From positions 2,532,923-2,596,922 of the forward strand of contig JAQFVV010000023.1 of the NCBI GenBank assembly GCA_028023455.1: DNA of 64,000 nt, written 5' to 3'. The notes under the pieces were generated by a model. The model had not been told where the DNA came from, ran no database searches, and worked only from the letters and a program-made list of their open reading frames with translations. Source of the stretch: Epiperipatus broadwayi. Lineage: Eukaryota; Onychophora; Udeonychophora; Euonychophora; Peripatidae. The position numbers and the translations under genes were made by a program. This document shows positions 21,355 through 31,545 of the stretch, piece after piece. Each line of letters begins with the position of its first letter. Position 1 is the stretch's first letter.

Positions 21355-21650
21355 AGATGGAAATATGGCTTTAATAATTTTTATTAGTCATTCATTAGAC
21401 TAGAAATTTGTCTAAAAATGAATATTTCTGTAGTATAATTTTCACTATAGCACTCTCATGTAAGATATGGATTGGTTTCTATCTGTTTTTAACACCTTGC
21501 AGAGAGATGTAATCATAAACATATAACCAAGACATGTGAAAAAGATCTAGATCCCCAAGATGCACATTTCATGCTGAACCAATATTCATCAGTTGGCCGA
21601 AATCACATTCTTTTACACATATCTTTATCATTATTCAGTAATATATATAA
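21355..21650 (-). mobile_element. Family A' repeat, minus-strand unit
   Basis: Begins TAATTTTTATTAGTCATTCATTAG, passes AATGAATATTTCTGTAGT and GGTTTCTATCTG, and carries the hammerhead segment (21550-21600). The same order of blocks is seen at 22400-22670 and, inverted, at 22820-23310. No ORF. Confidence 0.75.
21550..21602 (-). ncRNA. Hammerhead core, family A'
   Basis: Minus strand: GGCCAA, CUGAUGA (21586-21592), stem II AUAUUG/CAGCAU (two mismatches), GAAA, AUGUGCAU, C, UUGGGGAUC. Core and stem I are intact; stem II is weakened. Confidence 0.6.
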
Positions 21651-21671
21651 TATTAAATAATATAAGTATAA

Positions 21672-22318
21672 TAAAACAATCCATTAGAATAAAACTACAA
21701 AAAAAATTTTAAATGCCTATATAAAATTAAAGAATAGTATCTTTCACTATAGCCAGCTTCGGCATATTCTGCCATCTTAAGTAGCAGTACGTTAATATTT
21801 AAATATTATTAAATTCTCACACCAGTAACGCTCCCAATTACCTATTTTCCATAAATTGTGAATATTAACACCATTACACTGTTTATTCAATACATTATTC
21901 GTACTATTTATAAAATATGACTCCTTAATTTTTCTTTTCTTCAAATCATTTTCCATATGCAAAATAAAAACTCTATCAAAGCAGAATTCTCCATTACAAA
22001 TCACTGCATGTTCTGCAAAAACAGATTTGTACTTATCTGCAGAATAACGCAACTTATTATATAATAATTCATGCTCCCTAATCCTCTTTTTCAATGCACA
22101 TTTAGTCTCTCCGATGTAATTAAATCCACAATGACATATCACTTTATATATAATATTACATTTGTTGCTTTTATCAATAGAATCTTTAATAATATTTAAG
22201 TATTAACATATTGCTACTTAAGATGGTGGAATATGCCGAAACTGGCTATAGCAAAAGATATTAATCTTCAATTTTATATAGGCATTTTTAAAAGTTTTGT
22301 AGTTTTATTCTAGTGGTT
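21672..22318 (-). mobile_element. Penelope-like element fragment (GIY-YIG end with inverted arms)
   Basis: A GIY-YIG endonuclease ORF lies between inverted repeats of about 125 bp (21672-21800 and 22193-22318; CTATAGCCAG...CATCTTAAGTAGCA against TGCTACTTAAGATG...CTGGCTATAG). Penelope-like elements code RT followed by GIY-YIG and often carry such terminal repeats, in direct or inverted orientation. The RT part is missing, so this is a 5'-truncated copy. Each arm holds a motif of the hammerhead type (CUUAAGA, GG/GCC hairpin, GAAAC or GAAGC), near but not equal to the consensus core. Confidence 0.75.
21792..22206 (-). pseudogene. GIY-YIG endonuclease domain of a Penelope-like element
   Basis: Open on the minus strand from 22206 to the stop at 21792 (about 138 codons), with no ATG start because the RT-coding region upstream is gone. 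The lead-in KCNIIYKVICHCG with Cys-x-Cys is the segment that joins RT to nuclease in Penelope-like proteins. It runs into FNYIGETKCALKKRIREHE, where YIG is the second motif and R (in KKRIREH) the expected catalytic Arg. Further on, a Glu-containing stretch and WERYWCENL are seen. This nuclease cuts target DNA for insertion. It has no internal stop, which suggests a fairly recent truncation, but no function is likely for the fragment alone. Confidence 0.82.
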
Positions 22319-22400
22319 TTATATATATATATCAAATTACTACAATTTATTAGATGTGTCAAATGTGCTGCAATCACAACTTTCACAAAATCAATGAAAG
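22319..22400. repeat. Short AT-rich link with TA run
   Basis: ATATATATAT run followed by a fragment of the family A' tail (CAAATTACTACAATTTATT). Confidence 0.5.
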
Positions 22401-22561
22401 TATTAATAATTTTTATTAGTCATTCATTAGATGAGATTATTTAACCATGAATATTTCTGTAGTGTAAATGTCATTGCACCAGTCTCAGGCAAGGTACAAA
22501 CTGGTTTCTATCTGCTTTTAACACCTTGTGGAGGTATGGCCAACGATGTGAAAAAGATCTA

Positions 22562-22614
22562 TGATCCCTGAGATGAACATTTCATGCTGAACCAGTACTC
22601 ATCAGTTGAGTCAG
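22562..22614 (-). ncRNA. Hammerhead core, family A' (direct unit)
   Basis: Minus strand: CUCAA, CUGAUGA (22599-22605), stem II GUACUG/CAGCAU (one mismatch), GAAA, AUGUUCAU, C, UCAGGGAUC. The core is intact, but stem I is mostly lost. Confidence 0.55.
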
Positions 22615-23141
22615 ACACCACAATCTCTCACACATATCTTTATCATTGTTCAAAAAATATAGATATATAGATAGATAGCAAATTACTACAGTTTATTTGA
22701 TAATTGTCAAATATGCTTCCCTCACAACTTTGACACAAATCCGTTAACAAAAGTATATTAATAATTTTTATTAGTCATTCATTAAACTAGAGATTATCCA
22801 ATAATGAATATTTTTGTAGATATTTTTCACATATCTTTGATCATGTGTTTATGATTACATCAGCTCCACAATGTGTTAAGAGTGGATAGAAACCTTTCCC
22901 TATCTTTCATGAGAGTGGTATAGTGAAATTTGCACTACAGAAGTATTCATTATTGGATAATCTCTAGTCTAATTAATGAATGATTAATAAAAAATATTAT
23001 TATACTTTTATTAAGTAATTTGTGTCAAAGTTGTGAGGGCATACACATTTGTCTCTTATCAAATAAATTGTAGTAATTTGCTATCTATCTTTATATATAC
23101 TTAACAATGGTAAAAATATGCATAAAAGACTGTGATCTGGG

Positions 23142-23197
23142 CCAACTGATAAGTACTGTTTCAGCATAATATTTGCATCTTGGGGATCATAGATCTC
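23142..23197 (+). ncRNA. Hammerhead core, family A' (inverted unit), decayed
   Basis: Plus strand: GAUCUGGGCCAA, CUGAUAA, stem II GUACUG/CAGCAU, AAUA in place of GAAA, UUUGCAUC, UUGGGGAUC. Stem I is excellent, but two core positions are lost. Confidence 0.5.
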
Positions 23198-23310
23198 CAC
23201 AAAATTTTAAAAGCAGATAGAAAATAGTCCCTATCTTGCCTAAGAATGGTGTAATGAAAATTACACTACAGAAATATTCATTAATAGAAATATGGTTGTT
23301 TAAGTATTAA

Positions 23311-24389
23311 AAAATGTATTAAATTTGCAAATTTTAAAGCTTTTTTTTTTGTTTGTAATATATACATTTTTTTTTTTCAGAGTTATCCATTTATTACTGG
23401 TTGTTAAATGGATACAAGCTAATCTTAACTAGAGAGTAAAACAATAATAGACAACTGCTTATAGGGCTGTCAAAATGTTATTCATCTTGAAATGATCTAT
23501 TTGCATGTATTATATCTATTTACTTTATTTAGTAAGTAACTATCTGGATCTACTACAAACTAACAACTTAAAAAGACAAAAATATTTCATTACTTAATAG
23601 ACAAAATACTTACATTTTTTCATAAATACATCTTAGTTATACATCATTATCATGGATAGCACATACCATTTGAAGGATCTGCTTCATATAAAATCTAAAA
23701 CCATTCATACTGAGTAATATCACTAAGATACACCATTCACAGAAGCCTACTTGAAGAAATGACTAATTGGACGATAGTGTTTGACAGTCAATCATAATGT
23801 AATAATCACTGATAGTACTTTACCATTACTTGCCACTCTTTTAATACAATTTATTCTAGCATCTTAATACTAGGACTGCATCATAAATTTTAATCAGTCT
23901 TTACATTATTATGATGATATTTGAGTGTTCCATAGATTGACTGGGCATTCTATCTTATCATCAGTTATCAGATTGCCATTATCCTACTGGTTCAACATAT
24001 CATCCACAACAACTGATATCATAGTTGAGACAATCATATCTTCAGTTTAATGAGTACTAAATATACATTTATTTTGGGAATCCAATTTGTTAAATCTTTT
24101 ATTATTTAAAGACAGATCCAGAAGATGCTGAGCATCTGCCAACATCTAGGAAGTACTTTTAAGCATCAAGGATTTTTTAGAATCATCCATTTTTTCATTT
24201 TATAATTTTTTATTTCATAAGGGGCCTCTCCCAGGACATCAGCAAATCATAGCCTACATATGAGCTTGCATTATAACTTGCATATTTATTTGTGAATGCA
24301 ATAAAAGTTTGGGACAATGTAATGGAAAAACCTTTGCAATGGGTAATTTTTATCTACTGAGATTATTTTATATTATTTACTTTATTAAA
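23311..24389. other. AT-rich stretch, no gene seen
   Basis: No ORF over 60 codons, no repeat partner found in the window and no RNA gene signal. Confidence 0.5.
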
Positions 24390-24620
24390 TGGTTTAAATG
24401 AGAAGGAAACAAAAATAAATAGGGATTAACTAGATTTTAAAAAGATGTGGTTGTTTCTACAAATTATGCTTCAGAGCTTTAAGACAAGGAAATAAGAAAG
24501 TATATTAATCTGCCAGACTAAAGTAAGGTTTAAATCATTAATTCTAATATTTTCATGGATAAAAGATGTCATATTATTATTACTATTTGTGGGATATTCC
24601 GTGTAGTGAAAAAGCTCAAT

Positions 24621-24660
24621 GCTGACATTTCAGTACAATATCAAGTACCTTCCTCAGAGC
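24621..24660 (-). ncRNA. Hammerhead core, left arm of the 24.6 kb foldback
   Basis: Minus strand: GCU, CUGAGGA (24651-24657), stem II GGUAC/GUACU with loop UUGAUAUU, GAAA, stem III AUGU, cleavage base C, AGC. The AGC pairs with GCU. All core positions fit CUGANGA...GAAA...UH. Confidence 0.7.
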
Positions 24661-24847
24661 ATCCTCCTTCTCAAATCATAAATGAAAGGTGTGAATTAAA
24701 GAAGATTAACAACATTTGGAAGAAGCTATTGGAAGAGAAAATAAATTTTAAAACTTCTCAACCAATAGAATTTAAATATGAGGAGAAAGAAAACGATAAA
24801 AATAATTTTAAATCTCACATGCATTCTTATGATTTGAGAAGGAGGAC

Positions 24848-24887
24848 GCTCTGAGGAAGGTACTTGATATTGTACTGAAACGTCAGC
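24848..24887 (+). ncRNA. Hammerhead ribozyme, right arm of the 24.6 kb foldback
   Basis: GCU (24848-24850), CUGAGGA (24851-24857), stem II GGUAC/GUACU, GAAA (24877-24880), palindromic stem III ACGU (24880-24883), cleavage base C (24884), AGC (24885-24887). Core complete. Stem I is only 3 bp plus possible outer pairs, and stem III is only the self-complementary ACGU, so activity would be expected only as a dimer, as described for minimal hammerheads. Confidence 0.72.
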
Positions 24888-25455
24888 ATTTAGCTTTTTC
24901 ACTACACGGAATATCCCGCAAATAGTAATAATAATATGATATATATATAATAAACTAAATAATTAGTTTACTCATGAAGATGGAAAACATAGTAATTTAC
25001 TCATTAAGATGAAAAACATAATGGAAAAAATTAATTGTAAAGTTAAACTGCTTTTGGAAGAAATAATATTAAAAGGAAATTATCTATATGCTTTTATACT
25101 TGTGCTTTATTTATCAATCTAAAAGTTGAGCACTTAGAATAATAATACAGAGATCAGGCTACACAACAAAATATATAGAATGGAACTAACAAGAAGAAAT
25201 TGGAAGTGATGCATATGGATGACACAAACACAAAGATGCATCATTGGCTTTACTGAAAGAAATGAGGCTGAAATGGAAGTCAGCTAAATGGGTTTCTACA
25301 ATGGATGACAAAATATGAACAACTAAAATCTTAAACTGAATACCAATTGATCGTAAAACAACATGGGATAAAAAATACATGTAAGGTAGAAATAGACGAA
25401 ATAAGAAAGTTTAAGGAGTGATATGAAGAAATTATTCAGAGAAATTTGAACAAAC

Positions 25456-26156
25456 TTGGACTTTCAACTTGTAATAGTTAAAAGTAATGATGGCGATTAT
25501 AGTTAATAACTGTCTTATACAACTGTTTTTCCCTCTGTGAATTTTGATAAAGTGGTAGACTAAGAAGTTAAAGATTTCTATATTGATTCTCAGTTAAGTA
25601 AAACCAATAATTCTGACCTATTGAATGGTGCTCTAATTCAGTCAATTGAATTCTTAAACATCACATGATCTCTTAAGTAACTAACTATACACTTGTGTTG
25701 ATTACTCCAATGATTTTAAAACTTCATTACAACAAAGTTGAATGCATTGGTTTTCTCTTTATATTTTGCATCAGAGTAAAATGGGCATTAAATACACTTT
25801 CTCAGTTCCACTTTAACAATGTTCTTTATTAATAGTATTAGCCAATTAATAGCACTATTATTGCCTGCATCATAGTTTAAATATTTTTTTCATCTTTTGA
25901 TTATTTAACTGCAATTAGTTGAATCTACCCATTTTGGGAGACAATCAGCACTCCATAATTCTCATGAATGTTAAAGCATCACCAATTCAACTCAAGTAAT
26001 CAAAGTGAATTGTTTTCTTTTGGATTAGTGCATATATTCACCAGAAACACAATTCATATTTAAGAATCAATTCTCGGTTGAGTAGCAAGTAATTGGAATC
26101 AATCTAACATAATGGCATTGTTAATTTCTTGATGTACTACTAAATTTCTCAAGTAT
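25456..26156. other. AT-rich stretch, no gene seen
   Basis: No gene, repeat end or RNA recognised. Confidence 0.5.
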
Positions 26157-26164
26157 CACATAAT

Positions 26165-26743
26165 TAGGGTAACCAGACATCCCAATTTTTCAGGATTTGT
26201 CCCTATTTTTGATTAGATGTCCCAATGTCCCTGAAATGTCTTTTCAGAACAGTTATATGTCCCGATTTTCAAATACTCATAATTATTATTGGTCTTACAT
26301 AAATAATTCACTGCAAAAATGATAGTTTCTTGGCCCTCTCTGTGCATTTCGGTCTCTACAGTAATATTATAAAAACTTCAGACAAATTCCAACACCAAAA
26401 CAAAGACCACTATTATGTTATATGGCTGTTTCTCAAGCTAGATGCATTCTTGCATCCAATCTCGCCTTGGAGCATGCGCAGTTGGATTTTTGTAGGCTAA
26501 AATTTGCATCTGCTTTGATTGACAGTGTAGTTTTACTAGTTCTTTGTTAATATTGTCTATAGTAATAAAATTAATAGGAATATTAATAACCCTAAACAAT
26601 AGACAACCTACCAAAGAGGAAGGGTACTTTCAATGATAAACATACATAGGAATGGAGTTTTATTAAAAAAAAAAGTGCGCAGTGCTCTAAAAATGATTGG
26701 TCGTTATGTCCCGATTTTTGATCGAACCAGTCTGGTCACCCCA
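26165..26743. mobile_element. Non-autonomous hAT element (579 bp) with 8-bp TSD
   Basis: The terminal inverted repeats TAGGGTAACCAGAC (26165) and GTCTGGTCACCCCA (ending 26743) match at 12 of 14 positions. They are flanked by 8-bp direct repeats CACATAAT (26157-26164) and TACATAAT (26744-26751), 7 of 8 identical. An 8-bp duplication with T/CA-GGG termini is the hAT signature. The interior has no transposase; near both ends the phrase TGTCCCGATTTT recurs in the same direction. It would be moved by a transposase encoded elsewhere. Confidence 0.85.
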
Positions 26744-26751
26744 TACATAAT

Positions 26752-27501
26752 CAAACAACTAAGTATACAATTGTTTTTATTTTATCCTTTATACCAATTT
26801 TGTAATATGTGTGACTAATAAAAGTTTTATAATATATATATTTACACAGTTATTTGCTTAGAATCTTACAACATTCTATAAATATGGATGTAAATGTTCG
26901 TACATATGAGCTCGCACACACACGTGATGAAAGGTGTGCCATATCATTATCATTGCTTTTAAAAGCAGCACATTAACCACTGATTTGATAAGTATTGATT
27001 ACTCAGAAATCTTTGTCTCTTAGAGAATTAATAACTAAAAATCTATTTACAGATGGCAGCTGAGTCGGCTTCGATTGGATTATATGAAAAAAAAAGTCAA
27101 CTTGTCTATGATCTGAAATAATTTGGAAAAGTCTGACTATCCTGAACTAAAATTGTATCTCATAGGCAGAGTAGAAGTACTAGCCATTATGCTATGAGGC
27201 TCTTTTATCTTAGAAAAACCCCAATCGTTTTTTGTATAAATATCAAATCATACGAATAAGCTAATTATACTTTATTTTTGGACAATATTAATTCACAAAT
27301 GATTAGTTAGTATTCGACATTTTAATTCGATCTAATTAATTAAATCCAAAGAGATTGAACATTAATATATAATAAGGAGAAAAAGGATTCACCATGTTAT
27401 ATTAATATATATTAGTAGAGAACGAAAAGTGAACTGCCGAGAATCAAGAACGAGATTTTGGTGAGATCTGGTATCAGATTAAATGTATAAATTTTAACAG
27501 A
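26752..27501. other. AT-rich stretch, no gene seen
   Basis: Nothing recognised. One ORF of 61 codons overlaps the hAT end and is incidental. Confidence 0.5.
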
Positions 27502-27566
27502 ATAATTTTCTGTGGAATTCAAATCAATTTTAAAAAGGAATTGATTTGAATTCCACAGAAAATTAT
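27502..27566. repeat. Perfect 28-bp palindrome with 9-bp loop
   Basis: ATAATTTTCTGTGGAATTCA...CAATT (27502-27529) is an exact reverse complement of 27539-27566. A weaker complementarity continues a few bases outward. No ORF or transposon end nearby; cause unknown. Confidence 0.9.
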
Positions 27567-28613
27567 ACAATTTTATCAGTATTAAAAATCAAATGTGTTT
27601 AAAATTAATTATATGCGCATAATGTACTAGCGGAGGGAGGCAAGGGAATAGTTTAAGAGGAGGGGGCATGAAATTAAATCCCATTATGTATCTAGTCACA
27701 TCTACACTTGTGACGGGAAATTATTAAAAGTATTTATTCATTTTTACTTCAAAACTAATAAAGTAAGATGAGAAATAATCTTTTTTCACCAAATAATTAC
27801 ATATAAATATCTTAATTAATAATTTTAGATAGCCCTCCCCCATCATCAATCGAGAAAATTCTACCTACAGTTAAAAATGACAATAAATCAAAGAAAAGAA
27901 TGACGCATATTTAAATTATGTTAAAATTTTCTAGAAACGATTATTAATATGTTTTCGAGTGAATCCACTCCTTAGTTTGTTATAGGAATTTACCTGAGAA
28001 TTTACCATACAAAATGTATCTGTTCATTTCTTCGTGAATTAATAAGAAATCGAGAAAGGAAGGTAAACACCTACGATATAACATTTCTACAATCCCTAAA
28101 TGACTCGTACATTATTCAGCTTAAATGAAGAGCAAAAATGTGTAGGCCTAAAAGATTTACGATGCTTTTTTTAAAAACACACACACACTATTTTAACGTC
28201 ATTTTTCGTAGGTTGCTAAGACAGAATTACTTAATAAGAATATGAAAATGGTTATTCCTTACTAAATTTAATATCATATTAATGGTTGACGGAGATCATC
28301 AAAATTTACAAGATACTTTTAAGTAGAGAAATGAGATGGGAAAAGGGGACTATAACAACACATTACCACCCCGAACATCAAGAGATGTCGCTCGGTCATA
28401 GTATTCAGTTGCCTAGTTACTTCAACCTATTTTCAAGCAGACAACCTAATATGCATACAAAAGGAACTAAACGTCGATAATCATTATTGGATAGGATTTT
28501 GTGCTCCCCCCCATACAGTTTAGAAACTTTTTTTTGTATTATTGGAAAATTAAATTTAGTTTATTAAAATGGTGATTATGTTTGCAAATATAATTGCATC
28601 AAATTATTATATA
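27567..28613. other. Unassigned, somewhat less AT-rich stretch
   Basis: Contains G/A-rich (27630-27670) and short AC-repeat (28180) patches. No convincing ORF, splice pattern or repeat. Confidence 0.5.
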
Positions 28614-28784
28614 CTGTATACCAGGGAAGTCAAACTGGCGGGCGGGCTGAATGGGCTTGAGACATGTATTTTTGTGGCTCACAGCGACTTATATTGCAAA
28701 AAAATAATATTTGAAGTAGCTCCTTTGCATGTACTGGAGTATCATCTCATTAATAATACAATGCGGTTACATAGAGAATAAACA

Positions 28785-29100
28785 TTTTGACTTCTATTTG
28801 TCATGATAGTACTTTAGTAGTAATTATATGTTGGACTATTTCCATCATCTAATATTAATTATTATATGTCTTTAAAAAAGTTCAAATTTTATTTAAACTT
28901 TTTCTTATAAAACCTTTGCCTGTTATTAATGGCACACAGGTTAGCATATAGTACAGTGTTTCAGGTGATATGCTCCTCTCTTCTATAGATGTTGCTGGGC
29001 TGACAAGTGACAATATTAGCATGGGGATTGAACCTGGACTTAATGAATATTTAAAAGATGATACTGGAACCAACTAGACTATTCTGTCAAAGGCAACAAT
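28785..29100 (-). mobile_element. tRNA-derived SINE, family C, with A and B boxes
   Basis: Minus strand starts GACAGAATAGTCTAGTTGG, containing the A box TAGTCTAGTTGG. The B box GGTTCAATCCCC lies about 50 bp on (plus-strand GGGGATTGAACC, 29021-29032). The body runs on to ATGGAAATAGTCCAACATATAA near 28830. Diverged copies lie at 38785-39070 and 40150-40400. Pol III would transcribe it; mobilisation would need a LINE. Confidence 0.75.
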
Positions 29101-29154
29101 CTATAGAAATTTTACACTTATTTATGAAGGTCCTCCAAAAAAGTTCTACTAACT

Positions 29155-29270
29155 GTCCCTTTGACAGAATATCCTAATTGGTTAGAATATTATCTTAAAT
29201 TCAAAATTTCATGAATCTAAAGTTCCAGATTAGATTTCTATTACAGGTTTCCTATAGTATATTGCCACTG
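29155..29270 (+). mobile_element. SINE family C, second copy head-to-head, partial
   Basis: TTTGACAGAATATCCTAATTGG begins on the plus strand 55 bp from the head of the minus copy, with degenerate A and B boxes (CCTAATTGGTTAG; AGTTCCAGATT). Together the two form a head-to-head inverted pair. Confidence 0.5.
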
Positions 29271-29616
29271 GTCAAGCCAGCAACACATGAAAAAGGGAAG
29301 AAAACAATACCATTCGAAACATATATGGTATATTTTAACCTGCGTGCTATTTCTAACAGTTAAATATATTTGACGAAGTTTAAATAAAGTTTGAAATTAG
29401 ATTATGGAACTAATCCAACTTATAATTACAGCTATTTTGGTTCATTTTTGAGCAGATACGCTAATCCAACTAATACTAATACAAACAGAGCAGTCAAATC
29501 ACTCTTTTTCTATGGTACATTTGCTATGTTCATGTGCTTGATCTCATATGTTTATTATGATCCGTTTTTGTTGTTTGACATAGAAAATATTTTGACAAAA
29601 ATTAAATAATTAAAAG

Positions 29617-29730
29617 TTTTTTTTTAAAAAAAAAGTGTCATAGCATCGGCCAGGACGCAAACCCGCAAACCGGGCAACTGCCTGCAAGTGCAAGGCAGTC
29701 ACGCTGACCTCTCGACTACCAATGCAAGAC
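29617..29730 (-). mobile_element. tRNA-derived SINE, family D, with perfect 12-bp TSD
   Basis: Flanked by exact direct repeats AATAATTAAAAG (29605-29616 and 29731-29742). Minus strand: A box TAGTCGAGAGG (29708-29718), B box GGGTTTGCGTCC (29653-29664), end GGCCGATGCTATGACAC, then a poly(A) tail seen as T and A runs at 29617-29634. The body is much more GC-rich than its surroundings, as tRNA-derived sequence is. A sister copy is at 39332-39442. Confidence 0.88.
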
Positions 29731-30147
29731 AATAATTAAAAGTTAATTATTAAATTATTTTTTTTAAGTTTATAGTCATTATCATTTTTATCTAGAAAAT
29801 TTTGCTTTTTAAGTCAACAAAGAAAAATCAACGATGAGGGAGAAAAATTTAAAGAAAAATAGGAATGGAATTATTTCTATATACTGTACATCTTTTTGAT
29901 TATTTATTAATTTTACATTTTTCTTTAACTTAATTATACTTTCTTGATAGTATTATTGAACAAAATAAACTGATTTTATGTTTTAATTTTATTTTTAATT
30001 TAATAATTTTTAAAATATACACTAAAAGAAACCGCAAAATATGAAAAGCAGAATGAGTAATAAATACATATCGTGAGGTCGACATGCACTTAATTTGTTA
30101 AAAAAATGGTCCATAACTAAAATTAGTTTGTTATCCCTGCTCTATAC

Positions 30148-31500
30148 TAGATAAAAAATAAGGTTAATCGAAGTAATAAACACGTGAAAAGGCTACATTT
30201 AACCATGGAAAATCAAATGAAATTATTAACTAAACCTGCAAGGCATATGCTGCATGAGCTCTTAGCAAAACAACCCCCCCCCCCAAAGGAAAAGAAAAAA
30301 CCAATTTTCCTAAATCAAATGATGTGAAATTTTTAGAAATGCACTTTAACATTTTTTAAAGACAGGTATATGATTCCTAAACTAAACAATTTCATAAAAA
30401 AATAATACATCATTGATAGAGAATATTGTCAAATATGTGAATGTAAAAACACTAGCAACTTCTATGTTATCTTGTAATAAAAATAATACAATATGTACTT
30501 TAGTAATGATTAATTTTTTAAAAAAACAAAAGACTGATTTACACTATGCTTTTCAGGAGATTCTATCTATTGTGATAAGCCAGAACCCAATTTGGGAATA
30601 TGGATTAAAAAACAATGGATAAACATTTCCATCTAGTATCTATTGATTATCTAGTTCACAGTACCAGATATTATGATAAATCAGAAACTAGTCTGGGGAT
30701 ATGATAGAAAAAACACTAGATAAACTTTTAATAAGCACTTCTAGCTAATATCTATTGATTATTCAAGCTCACAATAGAAGTCATTATATTCTTGGCAAAC
30801 CTCTTAAAATAATTAACTAATACAACCAAGGTCACTAAATTGCAATGCAGTCCACAATCACTCGCTCTCCTTCTCAGCTGACTTTAGTCTATTTGGATTT
30901 TGTTCATCCAAGAAATTAGATGAAATAATATATATCATTTATTATTTTAGTTTGAAACACAAACAGATTGAAAATGTCTTATTTTAACTTTAACTATACA
31001 ATGAGCTTATTGAAAAAGCAGACACTATTCAAAAACTTTACCAGATGATAGAAGAGTGCAGTCACTATAGAGAACTTTATTATCACAGTATTGAATGTTC
31101 CATTAAAAAGGAATATCAAAAATAATGAACACAAATCCTTTTCTTTGAGAATACTCTTATTATACCTAGTTTTTTTCTTTAGTTCTTCTATTTTTGTTGC
31201 CTCATTCATCTAACTTAGACTTTTCTTAAATTGAATTTTAAAAATGTCTTTTTATTTTTTTATATTCTTTTTCTTTTGAAACATTTCTGTTTCCTTGGCT
31301 TCTCATTTAGAGTCACTTTTTTGTATCACTTAAAGCTCAAAGTTAAATTTTCCTGAATATCTTTTCCATCTTAAATAAAGTATCTCATTCCACTCTTTAT
31401 GTGTTAAATGCTATGCAAAACACTAACTGTTCTTTTGAATTTGTTTTATTGATATCTTCTGCTCCTCAAAGTGCATCACCTACTTTAATTATTTTCAACA

Positions 31501-31503
<3 letters not shown>
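30148..31503. other. AT-rich stretch, no gene seen
   Basis: A poly-C run of 11 (30274) and a local imperfect duplication (ATCTATTGTGATAAGCCAGAACCCAATTTGGG-like at 30560 and 30665) are the only structures seen. Confidence 0.5.

Positions 31504-31540
<37 letters not shown>
31504..31540. repeat. (AT)n microsatellite
   Basis: Uninterrupted AT dinucleotide run directly abutting the foldback at 31541. Confidence 0.95.

Positions 31541-31545
<5 letters not shown>

Larger units (their letters stand above)
22401..23310. mobile_element. Family A' cluster: tandem and inverted units
   Basis: One complete unit (22401-22750, hammerhead on minus), a truncated second start (22757-22812, again TAATTTTTATTAGTCATTCATTA), then an inverted unit (about 22820-23310, hammerhead on plus). 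Unit ends share AAATTACTACARTTTATTTGATA...TTGTCAAAT and CACAACTTTGACACAAAT. The arrangement, direct then inverted, resembles the complex terminal arrays of Penelope-like elements. No ORF. Confidence 0.7.
24567..24942. mobile_element. Foldback element with paired hammerheads, inserted in RTE
   Basis: Arms 24567-24672 and 24834-24942 are about 90% identical inverted copies (ATTATTACTATTTGTGGGATATTCCGTG against CACGGAATATCCCGCAAATAGTAAT). Each arm carries a hammerhead pointing outward. The 160-bp centre is open as part of a 99-codon ORF (24555-24854) with a short basic, Lys/Asn-rich product; that ORF runs through one arm, so it is probably incidental. The terminal structure matches Penelope-like non-autonomous elements; this is inference. 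Confidence 0.75.
24390..25455 (+). pseudogene. Old RTE copy split by an inserted foldback
   Basis: 24390-24545 aligns at the DNA level with the RTE region around motif C (LDF-DVVV then ALELQ-like codons), and 24985-25455 continues the same element (DG-N, H-IKL-W, then the tail up to the region before the ATG repeat). About 400 bp of foldback (24567-24942) lies exactly between. Many stops and indels make it much older than the copies at 10.3 or 51-54 kb. A short tandem duplication (TTTACTCATGAAGATGGAAAACAT / TTTACTCATTAAGATGAAAAACAT) lies at 24967-25022. Confidence 0.65.
28622..30139. mobile_element. Non-autonomous hAT element (1.5 kb) with nested SINEs
   Basis: The left end CAGGGAAGTCAAACTGGCGG (28622) is a typical hAT terminus. 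The right end TTAGTTTGTTATCCCTG (ending 30139) mirrors it as CAGGGATAACAAACTAA. Flanking 8-mers CTGTATAC (28614-28621) and CTCTATAC (30140-30147) match at 7 of 8. There is no transposase inside. The interior holds two types of tRNA-SINE (28785-29270 and 29617-29730), so the hAT is older than these. Confidence 0.8.

Noticed and set aside
24555-24854. 99-codon ORF in the 24.6 kb foldback as a gene
   Set aside because: It begins outside the element, reads through one ribozyme arm and the product is a low-complexity Lys/Asn-rich peptide.
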